A stretch of DNA of 64,000 nucleotides, from positions 62,001 through 126,000 of the forward strand of contig NZ_JAPEMT010000003.1 of NCBI RefSeq assembly GCF_026342435.1, in the 5' to 3' direction. The stretch is from Streptomyces sp. NBC_00237 (GTDB lineage: Bacteria > Actinomycetota > Actinomycetes > Streptomycetales > Streptomycetaceae). Positions 7,516-16,407 of the stretch are shown here, in pieces (position 1 is the first letter of the stretch; each line of letters starts with the position of its first letter). The notes below the pieces were generated by a model that saw only the letters and a list, made by a program, of their open reading frames with translations, was not told where the DNA came from and did not search any database. A program made the translations under genes and the position numbers.

Positions 7516-9611
7516 GCACACCTACTGTGACCCGGGCCCCGCACCCGGATGTTCCCACTGGTCACAAGCCCGAGAGCGGCAGGGTGGGCGGGGGCCTCTT
7601 CGACCCGAAGCAGCTCCTGAAGTCCTTCCCCGACGCGATCCGCAAGCTCGACCCCCGGGTGATGATCAAGTCCCCGGTGATGTTCGTGGTCGAGATCGGG
7701 TCGGTACTGACCACGGTCTTCGCGATCATGAATCCCGGTGACTGGTTCGGCTGGGCGATCACCGCCTGGCTCTGGCTGACCACGATCTTCGCCAACCTCG
7801 CCGAAGCCGTCGCCGAGGGGCGCGGCAAGGCGCAGGCCGACACCCTGCGCAAGGCCAAGACCGACACCGTCGCCCGCAGGATGAACGGGTCGCACGAGGA
7901 GCGCGTGCCCGGCACCGACCTGCGCATCGGCGACCTGGTCGTCTGCGAGGCGGGGGACGTCATCCCCGGTGACGGAGACGTGGTCGAGGGCGTCGCCTCG
8001 GTCGACGAGTCCGCCATCACCGGCGAGTCCGCCCCCGTCATCCGCGAGTCGGGCGGCGACCGCTGTGCCGTCACCGGCGGCACGAAGGTCCTCTCCGACC
8101 GTGTCGTCATCAAGATCACGACGAAGCCGGGCGAGACCTTCATCGACCGGATGATCAACCTGGTCGAGGGTGCGGCCCGGCAGAAGACGCCCAACGAGAT
8201 CGCGCTGAACATCCTGCTCGCGTCCCTCACCATCGTCTTCCTGCTGGCCGTCGTCACCCTCCAGCCGTTCGCCACGTACGCCGGCGCCGCGCAGTCGATG
8301 ATCGTGCTGGTCGCGCTTCTCGTCTGCCTCATCCCGACCACCATCGGGGCGCTGCTCTCCGCGATCGGCATCGCGGGCATGGACCGGCTGGTCCAGCGCA
8401 ACGTCCTGGCCATGTCCGGGCGGGCGGTCGAAGCGGCGGGCGACGTGTCGACACTGCTGCTCGACAAGACCGGCACCATCACCCTCGGCAACCGCCAGGC
8501 GGCGGAGTTCCTGCCCGTACGAGGAGTGACCGAGGCCGAGGTGGCGGACGCCGCCCAGCTCTCCTCGCTCTCCGACGAGACTCCCGAGGGCCGTTCCATC
8601 GTCGTACTGGCGAAGGAGAAGTACGGGCTGCGCGAGCGTCACCAGGGCGAGCTGGTCGGAGCCGAGTGGGTGGCGTTCACCGCCCAGACCCGGATGTCGG
8701 GTGTGGACGTGGACGGACGCAAGGTGCGCAAGGGCGCGACCGGATCGGTCGCGGCCTGGGTGAAGGAGCAGGGCGGCCGTGTCGCCGACGACGCGCAGGA
8801 ACTCACCGACCGGATTTCCCAGGCTGGTGGCACGCCGCTGCTGGTGGCTGTGGAAGACGCTGACGGCGCGCGCGTCCTCGGTGTCATCCACCTCAAGGAC
8901 GTCGTCAAGGAAGGCATGCGCGAGCGGTTCGACGAGCTCCGCCGGATGGGCATCAAGACGGTCATGATCACGGGTGACAACCCGCTGACCGCCAAGGCCA
9001 TCGCCGAAGAGGCAGGCGTGGACGACTTCCTCGCCGAGGCCACTCCCGAGGACAAGATGGCGCTGATCAAGCGGGAGCAGGCCGGGGGCAAGCTGGTCGC
9101 GATGACGGGAGACGGCACCAACGACGCTCCCGCCCTGGCTCAGGCGGACGTCGGCGTGGCGATGAACACCGGGACCTCGGCCGCGAAGGAGGCCGGGAAC
9201 ATGGTGGACCTGGACTCCAATCCGACCAAGCTCATCGAGATCGTCGAGATCGGCAAGCAACTCCTCATCACCCGGGGCGCGTTGACGACATTCTCGATCG
9301 CCAACGACGTCGCGAAGTACTTCGCGATCATCCCCGCGATGTTCGCCGTGGTCTACCCGGGCCTGGACAAGCTCAACGTCATGGGCCTGTCCTCCCCGCA
9401 GTCCGCGATCCTCGCCGCGGTCATCTTCAACGCGCTGATCATCATCGCGCTGGTCCCGCTCGCCCTGAAGGGCGTCCAGTACCGGCCGATGAGCGCGGAC
9501 CGGATGCTCCGCCGCAACATCGGGATCTACGGAATCGGGGGCCTGGTCGCCCCGTTCATCGGCATCAAGATCATTGACCTGCTCCTCTCCCTCATCCCCG
9601 GGCTGCGTTAA
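7512..9611 (+). CDS. kdpB: Potassium-transporting ATPase ATP-binding subunit KdpB (main operon)
   Basis: A 699-aa P-type ATPase that hydrolyses ATP to drive potassium uptake through KdpA. Motifs seen are TGES, DKTGT (Asp318 is the phosphorylated residue), TGDNPLTAKAIA, GDGTNDAPALAQADVG and IANDVAKYF. The ATG overlaps the kdpA stop, so the two are coupled. A longer open frame upstream is antisense-like readthrough of kdpA in another frame and was ignored. A second copy of this gene stands alone on the minus strand near the left edge. Confidence 0.97.
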   Translation: MSTPTVTRAPHPDVPTGHKPESGRVGGGLFDPKQLLKSFPDAIRKLDPRVMIKSPVMFVVEIGSVLTTVFAIMNPGDWFGWAITAWLWLTTIFANLAEAVAEGRGKAQADTLRKAKTDTVARRMNGSHEERVPGTDLRIGDLVVCEAGDVIPGDGDVVEGVASVDESAITGESAPVIRESGGDRCAVTGGTKVLSDRVVIKITTKPGETFIDRMINLVEGAARQKTPNEIALNILLASLTIVFLLAVVTLQPFATYAGAAQSMIVLVALLVCLIPTTIGALLSAIGIAGMDRLVQRNVLAMSGRAVEAAGDVSTLLLDKTGTITLGNRQAAEFLPVRGVTEAEVADAAQLSSLSDETPEGRSIVVLAKEKYGLRERHQGELVGAEWVAFTAQTRMSGVDVDGRKVRKGATGSVAAWVKEQGGRVADDAQELTDRISQAGGTPLLVAVEDADGARVLGVIHLKDVVKEGMRERFDELRRMGIKTVMITGDNPLTAKAIAEEAGVDDFLAEATPEDKMALIKREQAGGKLVAMTGDGTNDAPALAQADVGVAMNTGTSAAKEAGNMVDLDSNPTKLIEIVEIGKQLLITRGALTTFSIANDVAKYFAIIPAMFAVVYPGLDKLNVMGLSSPQSAILAAVIFNALIIIALVPLALKGVQYRPMSADRMLRRNIGIYGIGGLVAPFIGIKIIDLLLSLIPGLR

Positions 9612-9634
9612 CCAGAAAGCGTGCTGATCACGTC

Positions 9635-10378
9635 ATGAACAACTCCGTAGGAAACACTGGCCGGTTGCTGCTGGCGGGCCTGCGCGCGCTGATCGTCCTG
9701 ACGATCGTGTGCGGTGTGATCTACCCGCTCGCGGTCACCGGCATCGCCCAGGCCGCCTTCTCCGACAAGGCCAACGGTTCCGAGATCAAGGACCCCGCGA
9801 CCGGCAAGGCCGTCGGCTCCGAGCTGATCGGCCAGAGCTACAACCTGCCGCTGAAGAACCCGGACGACCCGGAGGAATCCCCGAAGGCGGACCTGCGCTG
9901 GTTCCAGCCGCGTCCCTCCAACGGTCTGGGTGCCAACAGCGTCAACACCCAGTACAAGCTGATCCTCTCCGGCGCGACCAACCTCTCCGGCGACAGCGGT
10001 GCGGTGGACGGCAGGTGCCCGGCCAAGCTGTCCGACTACACGACCGAGGACGAGCAGGGCACCCTCTGCTACAAGGTGCTCTCCGCCCGGCAGGCCGTCA
10101 TCCAGGACAACTCGGTGAGCGGCTACACGGTCAAGCCGTCCGACATCCCCGCCGAGGCGGTCACCTCCTCCGGCTCCGGCCTGGACCCGCACATCTCCCC
10201 GGCCTACGCCGCCCTCCAGTCCCACCGGGTCGCGGAGAAGAACAAGCTCGACGTCGCAGCCGTCGACAAGCTCGTCGCCGACAACACGGACAACCGCACC
10301 CTCGGCTTCCTCGGCGAGCCCCGCGTCAACGTCCTCAAGCTCAACCTCGCCCTCAAGTCCCTTGTGGCCAAGGGCTGA
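9635..10378 (+). CDS. kdpC: Potassium-transporting ATPase KdpC subunit
   Basis: A 247-aa protein with one N-terminal transmembrane helix (LIVLTIVCGVIYPLAVTGIAQ) and an extracytoplasmic domain with PSDIPAEAVTSSGSGLDPHISPAYA and RTLGFLGEPRVNVLKLNLAL, all diagnostic of KdpC. KdpC assists assembly of KdpFABC and its affinity for ATP. It starts 23 bp after kdpB. It is slightly longer than the E. coli protein because of a loop around residues 65-140. Confidence 0.95.
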   Translation: MNNSVGNTGRLLLAGLRALIVLTIVCGVIYPLAVTGIAQAAFSDKANGSEIKDPATGKAVGSELIGQSYNLPLKNPDDPEESPKADLRWFQPRPSNGLGANSVNTQYKLILSGATNLSGDSGAVDGRCPAKLSDYTTEDEQGTLCYKVLSARQAVIQDNSVSGYTVKPSDIPAEAVTSSGSGLDPHISPAYAALQSHRVAEKNKLDVAAVDKLVADNTDNRTLGFLGEPRVNVLKLNLALKSLVAKG

Positions 10379-10401
10379 TGGGCTTAACAACCGCACCGCG
10401 C

Positions 10402-10445
10402 GGCAGTGGGCGGGATCCCGTTCGCACGGGGTCCCGCCCACTGCC
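10402..10445 (+). terminator. Large hairpin between kdpC and kdpE
   Basis: A 20-bp stem with one G-U pair and a 4-nt loop (TCGC) fills most of the gap between kdpC and kdpE. No T-run follows. It may be a partial terminator or a mRNA-stability element that lowers kdpED relative to kdpABC. Confidence 0.7.
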
Positions 10446-10473
10446 ACCGTATCGACAGGAAGGTCGCACACCG

Positions 10474-11160
10474 ATGAGCCGGGTGCTGGTGGTGGAGGAC
10501 GACCCACAGCTCGTCCGGGCCCTCGTGATCAACCTCCAGGCGCGGGAGTTCGGGGTCGACGCCGCCCCCGACGGCGCCAGCGCGCTCCGCATCGCGGCGG
10601 CGCGCCAACCGGACGCGATCCTCCTGGACCTCGGACTGCCGGACATGGACGGCATAGACGTGATCAAGGCACTGCGCGCCTGGACCAAGGCACCCGTCCT
10701 CGTCCTCTCCGCCCGCCGCAGTTCGCCCGAGAAGATAGAGGCATTCGAAGCGGGAGCCGACGACTACCTCACCAAGCCGTTCAGCATGGACGAGCTGCTC
10801 GCCCGGCTCCGCGCGTCCCTCCGTCGTACGCATCCGGGCCGCGAGGCACCCGAGGAGGCGGCCGTCGTCGACACCGGCGACTTCTCCGTGAACCTGGTCG
10901 CCAAGAAGGTGAGCCGGGACGGACACGACGTACGGCTCACGCCCACCGAGTGGCAGCTCCTCGAAATACTGATCTGCAATCCGGGCAGGCTCATCTCCCA
11001 GCGCCGCCTCCTCCAGGACGTCTGGGGCCCCGCCCACGCCCGCAACACCAACTACCTCCGGGTCTACATGGCCCAGCTCCGGCGCAAGCTGGAGCCCGAC
11101 CCCTCCCACCCCCGGTACCTCATCACCGAACCCGGCATGGGCTACCGCTTCGAGGCATGA
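10474..11160 (+). CDS. kdpE: KdpE response regulator
   Basis: A 228-aa OmpR/PhoB-type response regulator. The receiver domain has acidic residues EDD near the start, Asp52 in LLDLGLPD as phosphorylation site, and a conserved Lys in TKPF. The C-terminal winged helix contains LTPTEWQLLEIL and VYMAQLRRKLEPDP, as in KdpE. KdpD phosphorylates it and it activates kdpFABC. A Shine-Dalgarno (AGGAAGG) lies upstream of the ATG. kdpD follows 16 bp later. Confidence 0.95.
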   Translation: MSRVLVVEDDPQLVRALVINLQAREFGVDAAPDGASALRIAAARQPDAILLDLGLPDMDGIDVIKALRAWTKAPVLVLSARRSSPEKIEAFEAGADDYLTKPFSMDELLARLRASLRRTHPGREAPEEAAVVDTGDFSVNLVAKKVSRDGHDVRLTPTEWQLLEILICNPGRLISQRRLLQDVWGPAHARNTNYLRVYMAQLRRKLEPDPSHPRYLITEPGMGYRFEA

Positions 11161-11176
11161 GAGACACACCAAAGTC

Positions 11177-13735
11177 ATGGGACGCGGCACGCGCGGCAAA
11201 CTCAGGATCTACCTCGGTGCGGCACCCGGCGTCGGCAAGACGTACGCGATGCTCTCCGAAGCCCACCGCAGGGTCGAGCGCGGCACCGACTGCGTCGTCG
11301 CCTTCGTCGAACACCACAACCGCGCCCGTACGGAGACGATGCTGCACGGCCTCGAACAGGTCGAGCGGCGCGAACTCACCCACCGGGGCGCGGTGTTCAC
11401 CGAGATGGACGTCGACGAGGTCCTCAGCCGCCGCCCCGCCGTCGCCCTCGTCGACGAACTCGCCCACACCAACGTCCCCGGCTGCCGCAACGCCAAGCGC
11501 TGGCAGGACGTCGAGGAACTCCTCGCCGCCGGCATCGACGTCGTCTCCGCCGTCAACATCCAGCACCTGGAGTCCCTCGGCGACGTCGTCGAGTCGATAA
11601 CAGGAGTGCGCCAGCGCGAGACCGTCCCCGACGAGGTGGTCCGCCGCGCCGACCAGATCGAACTGGTCGACATGTCACCGCAGGCCCTGCGCCGCCGCAT
11701 GGCGCACGGCAACATCTACCGGCCCGACAGGATCGACGCCGCGCTCTCCCACTACTTCCGGCCCGGAAACCTCACCGCCCTGCGGGAGTTGGCGCTCCTG
11801 TGGACCGCCGACCGGGTCGACGAGTACCTCCAGGAGTACCGGACCGACCACCAGGTCTCGACGATCTGGGGTTCCCGCGAACGCATCGTCGTCGGCCTCA
11901 CCGGCGGCCCCGAGGGCCGCACCCTCGTCCGGCGTGCCGTCCGCCTCGCCGAGAAGGGCGCGGGCGGCGAGGTCCTGGCCGTCTACATCGGCCGCAGCGA
12001 CGGCCTCACCGCCGCCTCACCCAAGGAACTCGCCGTCCAGCGCACCCTGGTGGAGGAACTCGGCGGCACCTTCCACCACGTGATCGGCGACGACGTTCCG
12101 GCCTCCCTGCTGGAGTTCGCACGCGGCGTCAACGCCACCCAGATCGTGCTGGGGGTCAGCCGCCGAAGGACCTGGCAGTACGTGCTGGGGCCCGGCGTCA
12201 GCTCCACCGTCGCCCGCGAATCCGGCCCCGACCTCGACGTGCACATCGTCACCCACGACGAGGCAGGGGCAGGCCGCCACCGACCCCTGCCCACCGCGCG
12301 AGGCGCCCGCCTCGGCCGCCACCGCACCCTCTGGGGCTGGCTCACCGGCCTCGGCGGACCGGCCCTCCTCACCCTCCTCCTCAGCGACTTCGCGCCCGAA
12401 GTCGGCCTCGCCAACGACATGTTGCTGTACCTGACCGTGACGATCGCCGCCGCGCTGCTCGGCGGACTGCTGCCCGCGCTCGCCTCGGCGGTCGTCGGCA
12501 CCCTCCTCCTGAACTGGTTCTTCACCCCGCCCATCGGGAAGCTGACCATCAGCGACCCCAAGAACATCGTCGCCCTCGCCGTCTTCGTCACGATCGCCTT
12601 CGCGGTCGCCTCCGTCGTCGACCTCGCCGCCCGCCGCACCCACCAAGCGGCCCGGCTGCGCACCGAGTCGGAGATCCTCTCCTTCCTCGCGGGCAGCGTC
12701 CTGCGCGGCGAGACGACACTCGACGCCCTGCTGGAACGCGTCCGGGAGACCTTCGGCATGGAGTCCGTGGCCCTCCTGGAACGGGAGAGCGACGTCGAGC
12801 CCTGGACCTGCGTCGGCAGCACGGGCCCCGCCCCCGCCGAACGCCCCGAGGCCGCCGACGTCGAAATGCCCGTCGGCGACCACCTCGCGCTCGCCCTCTC
12901 CGGGCGGGTCCTCCCGGCCGAGGACCGGCGCGTCCTGGGCGCTTTCGCCGCCCAGGCCGTCGTCGTACTGGACCGTCAACGCCTGGTCGGCCAGGCCGAG
13001 GACGCCCGCCGCCAGGCCCAGGACAACAAGATCCGCACCTCACTCCTCGCCGCCGTCAGTCACGACCTGCGCACCCCGCTCGCCGCCATCAAGGCCGCCG
13101 TCACCTCCCTGCGCTCCGACGACGTCGCCTTCTCGGCGGCGGACGAGGCGGAACTCCTCGCGGGCATCGAAGCGGGCGCCGACCGCCTCGACCACCTGGT
13201 CGGCAACCTCCTCGACATGTCCCGCCTCCAGACCGGCACCGTCACCCCGCTGATCCGCACCGTCGACCTCGACGAGGTCGTCCCCATGGCGCTCGTCGGC
13301 ATCCCCGACGGCAGCGTCCTCCTGGACGTTCCGGAGAGCCTCCCCATGGTCCGGGTCGACAAGGGCCTGCTGGAGAGGGTCGTCGCCAACGTCGTCGAGA
13401 ACGCCGTCAAGTACAGCCCCGACGACACCCCGGTGCTCGTCGCGGCCAGCGCCCTCGCCGACCGCGTCGAACTCCGCGTGACCGACCGGGGCCCCGGCGT
13501 CCCCGACGAGGCCAAGGACCGTATCTTCGAGGCTTTCCAGCGGTACGGGGACAGCCCGCGCGGCGCCGGAGTCGGCCTGGGCCTCGCGGTCGCGCGGGGC
13601 TTCGTCGAGGCGATGGACGGCACGCTCAGCGCGGAGGACACTCCCGGCGGCGGCCTCACCATGGTCCTCAGCCTGCGCACCGAACCGGGCGTCCACCGGC
13701 CCGGCCGGACCTCGGCCGTCGAGGGCGCGGTGTGA
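11177..13735 (+). CDS. kdpD: KdpD sensor histidine kinase (main operon)
   Basis: An 852-aa KdpD. The N-terminal domain has Walker A GAAPGVGKT and the canonical DELAHTN motif, then come a universal-stress-like domain, DUF4118 with four membrane helices (about 388-490), a GAF-like region, HisKA (SHDLRTP, His629) and HATPase (NVVENAVKYSP, DRGPGVP, GVGLGLAVARG). It partners with the KdpE just upstream. Compared with the copy at 2872-5514 it keeps the conserved motifs and lacks the repeat insertions, so it is the better candidate for the working sensor of this operon. Confidence 0.95.
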   Translation: MGRGTRGKLRIYLGAAPGVGKTYAMLSEAHRRVERGTDCVVAFVEHHNRARTETMLHGLEQVERRELTHRGAVFTEMDVDEVLSRRPAVALVDELAHTNVPGCRNAKRWQDVEELLAAGIDVVSAVNIQHLESLGDVVESITGVRQRETVPDEVVRRADQIELVDMSPQALRRRMAHGNIYRPDRIDAALSHYFRPGNLTALRELALLWTADRVDEYLQEYRTDHQVSTIWGSRERIVVGLTGGPEGRTLVRRAVRLAEKGAGGEVLAVYIGRSDGLTAASPKELAVQRTLVEELGGTFHHVIGDDVPASLLEFARGVNATQIVLGVSRRRTWQYVLGPGVSSTVARESGPDLDVHIVTHDEAGAGRHRPLPTARGARLGRHRTLWGWLTGLGGPALLTLLLSDFAPEVGLANDMLLYLTVTIAAALLGGLLPALASAVVGTLLLNWFFTPPIGKLTISDPKNIVALAVFVTIAFAVASVVDLAARRTHQAARLRTESEILSFLAGSVLRGETTLDALLERVRETFGMESVALLERESDVEPWTCVGSTGPAPAERPEAADVEMPVGDHLALALSGRVLPAEDRRVLGAFAAQAVVVLDRQRLVGQAEDARRQAQDNKIRTSLLAAVSHDLRTPLAAIKAAVTSLRSDDVAFSAADEAELLAGIEAGADRLDHLVGNLLDMSRLQTGTVTPLIRTVDLDEVVPMALVGIPDGSVLLDVPESLPMVRVDKGLLERVVANVVENAVKYSPDDTPVLVAASALADRVELRVTDRGPGVPDEAKDRIFEAFQRYGDSPRGAGVGLGLAVARGFVEAMDGTLSAEDTPGGGLTMVLSLRTEPGVHRPGRTSAVEGAV

Positions 13736-13739
13736 CCCG

Positions 13740-14954
13740 TCAGCTCTGGTGGGGGCTGGGATCACTGCCGGGGGCTCCGCCCCCGGACCCCTGGCCCGCC
13801 TTCGGCGGGATGAGTCCCCTACCCCGCCCCTTCACCTCAAGCGCTCGCCGCGCGGCTGTCTCGGATGCGTGCGGTGCGTCGTGGTTGCTCGCGCAGTTCC
13901 CCGCGCCCCTGGAGGGAGGGCTGCTTCGCAGGCTCAGCAGGTACTTCGCGGTGAGAGCCACGCCCGGGTCGTCGTCCGTGGACAGGTCCGCGAGGGCGCG
14001 GGATGCCGTGGGGCCCGGGATGTCCGCGAGGGCCTGGGTGAGGCGTCTGCGGGCGGGCGGGTTCTTGGCGGTGCGGGCCAAGCGGTCGACGAAGCCCGTG
14101 GCGATGTGGTCCGCCGGGGAGGGTGCGTCCGTCAGGGAGGGGGCGTCCTCCTCGGCGGTGTGGGTCGCGAGGGCGCTGAGCGCGTCGGCCGCGTCCACGT
14201 CGTTCATGCCCCGGACGACCATGTCGAGCAGGATCGGGACCGCGTCGGTCACGCCCCGCGTCCCGAGTGCGAGCGCGGCGGTCCCCCGGACCGCGAGATC
14301 GGGGTGCGTGAGGGCGCTCCTCAGTACATCGGTCACCTCGCGGTCCGGGATCGCGGCGAGAGCCTGCACGGCACGCTTGCGCACCCTGGCCGACGTCGCG
14401 CCGAGCCCCTCTTCCAGCAGGGCCGACACGCTCCGGCCCGACCGTGCCAGGGCCCAGCGCAGAGCGCCCGCCACATTCGGTTCCGGCTCGCTGAGCAATG
14501 CCTCGACCAGAGCCTCCACCGGCACCGGCACCTCCTCGGTGGAGGAGAGCGCGGCGCTCTGGCGTCTGGCGGGGTTCGTCGAACCGAGGGCCTGGAGCAT
14601 CGCCGTGGTCTGGAGGACGTCCTCCCAGCCCGCCGGTTCCGCGGCGTCGATCCGGCTCAGCCGGTTGAGCAGCTCGGTCTCGGCGGCGATGCGTGCGCGG
14701 GTCTGGCGGATGAGGTCGGCGACGAGGTCGGACGGGGTGAAGGCCGGGTCGTCCAGGGCACGGCCGACGTCCCGCAGCGACAGCCCCAGCGACCGCAGGC
14801 TCTCGATGTGGAAGACCCGCCGGATGTCTTCGCCGGAGTACTCCCGGTAGCCCGCGGCACTGCGCTCCGAGGGGCGCACCAGGCCGAGCGACTCGTAGTG
14901 CCGGAGCATGCGGGCGCTGACCCCGGACCTCCGCGCCACCTCACCGATCAGCAC
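13740..14954 (-). CDS. MerR-family regulator with C-terminal HEAT repeats
   Basis: A 404-aa protein. The N-terminus (VLIGEVARRSGVSARMLRHY, then ESLGLVRPSE and GYREYSGEDI) is a MerR winged-helix DNA-binding domain. The rest is a chain of HEAT-type helical repeats such as VRKRAVQALAAIPD and AVRGTAALALGTRG. The start is GTG with GGAGG 10 nt upstream. It follows a pure HEAT-repeat gene by 5 bp and probably forms an operon with it. About 60 C-terminal residues after LLSLR are low-complexity and are encoded by an intergenic repeat and a terminator hairpin, so the original stop seems lost. The signal it senses is unknown. Confidence 0.88.
   Translation of the reverse strand: MLIGEVARRSGVSARMLRHYESLGLVRPSERSAAGYREYSGEDIRRVFHIESLRSLGLSLRDVGRALDDPAFTPSDLVADLIRQTRARIAAETELLNRLSRIDAAEPAGWEDVLQTTAMLQALGSTNPARRQSAALSSTEEVPVPVEALVEALLSEPEPNVAGALRWALARSGRSVSALLEEGLGATSARVRKRAVQALAAIPDREVTDVLRSALTHPDLAVRGTAALALGTRGVTDAVPILLDMVVRGMNDVDAADALSALATHTAEEDAPSLTDAPSPADHIATGFVDRLARTAKNPPARRRLTQALADIPGPTASRALADLSTDDDPGVALTAKYLLSLRSSPPSRGAGNCASNHDAPHASETAARRALEVKGRGRGLIPPKAGQGSGGGAPGSDPSPHQS
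13768..13786 (+). terminator. Terminator-like hairpin after kdpD
   Basis: CCGGGGGC-TCC-GCCCCCGG forms an 8-bp GC stem 32 bp after the kdpD stop. It is of the GGGGGCTCCGCCCCC type often repeated in Streptomyces. It also lies inside the extended 3' end of the opposing MerR gene. Confidence 0.65.
13822..13911. repeat. Streptomyces-type intergenic repeat, copy 1
   Basis: Contains CCCCGCCCCTTCACCT (13822-13837), shared with 40179-40194, and GCGCAGTTCCCCGCGCCCCTG from 13891, shared with 53930-53950, followed in both cases by TGCTTCGCAG. It lies at the meeting point of convergent genes. Here it has been captured into the MerR coding frame. Confidence 0.75.
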
Positions 14955-14959
14955 TGTTC

Positions 14960-15655
14960 TTATTCCTCCGTACGGCCCGGGCCCAGCATCGCCACCCGCT
15001 TGGCCTCCTCGATCGCGGACTCGAACCCGGCCTCCGGGTCCCGCAGCAGCCGCTCCGTGGCGAGCGCGTGTGCACGTACGGCGGGGTCGGCAGGCGAGCC
15101 CGCCGCGTGCAGGACCGGCACGATCACCTCGCCGAGGTCCACCAGCGCCCGGCTCAGGCTCAGCTGCGTCGCGTGCGGGCCCCGCCCGAGCTGTGTCGAC
15201 AGTACTGCGGCCAGTCCGGGCTTCTCGTCCTCCGGCACGAGCACGACCGCCGCCCGCCACGCACTGCGCGCGACCTCGTCGTCGGCGTCGGACAGCAGCG
15301 CCCGGGAGATCGCGGGCCACGCCGTACGGTCCCCGATCTTGGAGAGGGTGTGCAGGGACTGGCTGCGTGCCTGCGCGGCCTCACAGCGGAGTGCGCCGAC
15401 GAGTGCGGGGAGGGTCAGGGTGGGCGAGTGGCGGGTCAGTGCCCAGGTCAGCATCTCGCGGACCTGGAAGTCGGGCTCGACCGCGCAGCGCTCGACGAGC
15501 GTGCCGACGAAGCGGGGGTCGGGGGCCGTGCCGACGGCCATCGTCGCCCGCAGCCGCACCGAGGCACGGTCGTCCAGCAGTGCGCGGAGCGCCCGCTCGA
15601 CCTTGATGTCGTGTGTGGTCTGTGCGGTCTGTGATTCCTGTTCCGCCATGGTCAT
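14960..15655 (-). CDS. HEAT-repeat protein
   Basis: About 231 aa made almost wholly of HEAT-like helical pairs (DDRASVRLRATMAVG, REMLTWALTRHSPT, SDADDEVARSAWRAA, RAHALATERLLRDPE). Such proteins act as protein-binding scaffolds. The ATG at 15653-15655 was chosen because GAGGAGGTG sits just before it; GTG at 15676 is possible. It is the first gene of a two-gene unit with the MerR/HEAT regulator, so it may bind or tune that regulator. A diverged C-terminal piece of a paralogue is fused to another ORF near 44180-44388. Confidence 0.8.
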   Translation of the reverse strand: MTMAEQESQTAQTTHDIKVERALRALLDDRASVRLRATMAVGTAPDPRFVGTLVERCAVEPDFQVREMLTWALTRHSPTLTLPALVGALRCEAAQARSQSLHTLSKIGDRTAWPAISRALLSDADDEVARSAWRAAVVLVPEDEKPGLAAVLSTQLGRGPHATQLSLSRALVDLGEVIVPVLHAAGSPADPAVRAHALATERLLRDPEAGFESAIEEAKRVAMLGPGRTEE

Positions 15656-15682
15656 CGGGACCACCTCCTCGACCACAGTGAA

Positions 15683-15707
15683 GACCTTGTCACCGTGTCA
15701 AGGTCAA
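15683..15707 (-). promoter_or_regulatory. MerR-type operator inside a 19-bp-spacer promoter
   Basis: A 23-bp palindrome (arms GACCTTG and CAAGGTC around CAC-N-GTG) lies between TTGACC (-35) and TTCACT (-10), which are 19 bp apart on the minus strand. An over-long spacer with a dyad in it is the hallmark of MerR-controlled promoters. It heads the HEAT/MerR operon, so autoregulation is likely. Confidence 0.8.
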
Positions 15708-15750
15708 GCGGAACGGGGGCATAACCTGTCTCGGGGTCCGACAGGAAGAC

Positions 15751-15786
15751 TTGTCGATGGGGTGCCATGACAGTTAGGCTTGTCGT
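15751..15786 (+). promoter_or_regulatory. Promoter of a leaderless gene
   Basis: TTGTCG and TAGGCT are separated by 18 bp, and the -10 ends exactly 6 nt before the ATG of the next gene. No Shine-Dalgarno is present. Transcription would start at the A of the ATG. Confidence 0.6.
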
Positions 15787-16404
15787 ATGGATGACATCGT
15801 GGCTGTCCCGACCCCCGACAAGAACGACCCCGACTTCTGGGCCGCCCTCGCGGCCCAGGTCGAGCCCGCCTGGGTCGATCCCACCCTGGACGACTCGCTG
15901 GCCATGGACGACAAGGTGCTCGACGCCGTCCGTGCGCTCGCGCGGGGCATCTCGACGCGCGCCGCCGCCTACCGGGCCGCCGGGAAGGAGTTCGATCCCG
16001 TGCTCATGGCCGCGCCCGACGTGCAGCTGGCGATGCTGCGTGCGCTGTACGAGGCCAAGCAGTCCGTCGACCGGCTGGCGGAGAGCGCGGCGACGGCAGC
16101 GGGGCGGAGTGGGGCAACGTACGTCCAACTGGGTTCGGCCTGGGGCGGGTTGAAGCGGCAGTCGGCTCGACTGAAGTGGCCGCACGCGGTGGTGAAGAGG
16201 TCCGCCGGGGAGTCCGTTCCGCTCGCGTACGCGGGGGGCAGCGCCGTCATTCATCACGACCCGGACGCCCATGCGTGGTGGTACGCGGCCACCGGGGCGG
16301 ACCGGTCGGAGGAGGAGTCCGGGGCGGTGTACGCCACCTCGGCGGAGACCATCGCGCGGGCGACGGAGTTCCTCTTGGCGCACGCGGAGATCAGGGGGGA
16401 CTGA
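15787..16404 (+). CDS. Conserved-looking hypothetical protein
   Basis: I do not recognise this 205-aa protein. It is soluble, with no signal peptide or membrane segment. A helical N-terminal two-thirds rich in Ala and Arg is followed by SAVIHHDPDAHAWWYAATG and a helical end. Its promoter predicts a leaderless transcript. It is divergent from the HEAT/MerR operon and only 131 bp away, so the MerR operator could affect it too. Codon use is normal for the region. Confidence 0.75.
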   Translation: MDDIVAVPTPDKNDPDFWAALAAQVEPAWVDPTLDDSLAMDDKVLDAVRALARGISTRAAAYRAAGKEFDPVLMAAPDVQLAMLRALYEAKQSVDRLAESAATAAGRSGATYVQLGSAWGGLKRQSARLKWPHAVVKRSAGESVPLAYAGGSAVIHHDPDAHAWWYAATGADRSEEESGAVYATSAETIARATEFLLAHAEIRGD

Positions 16405-16407
16405 CCC

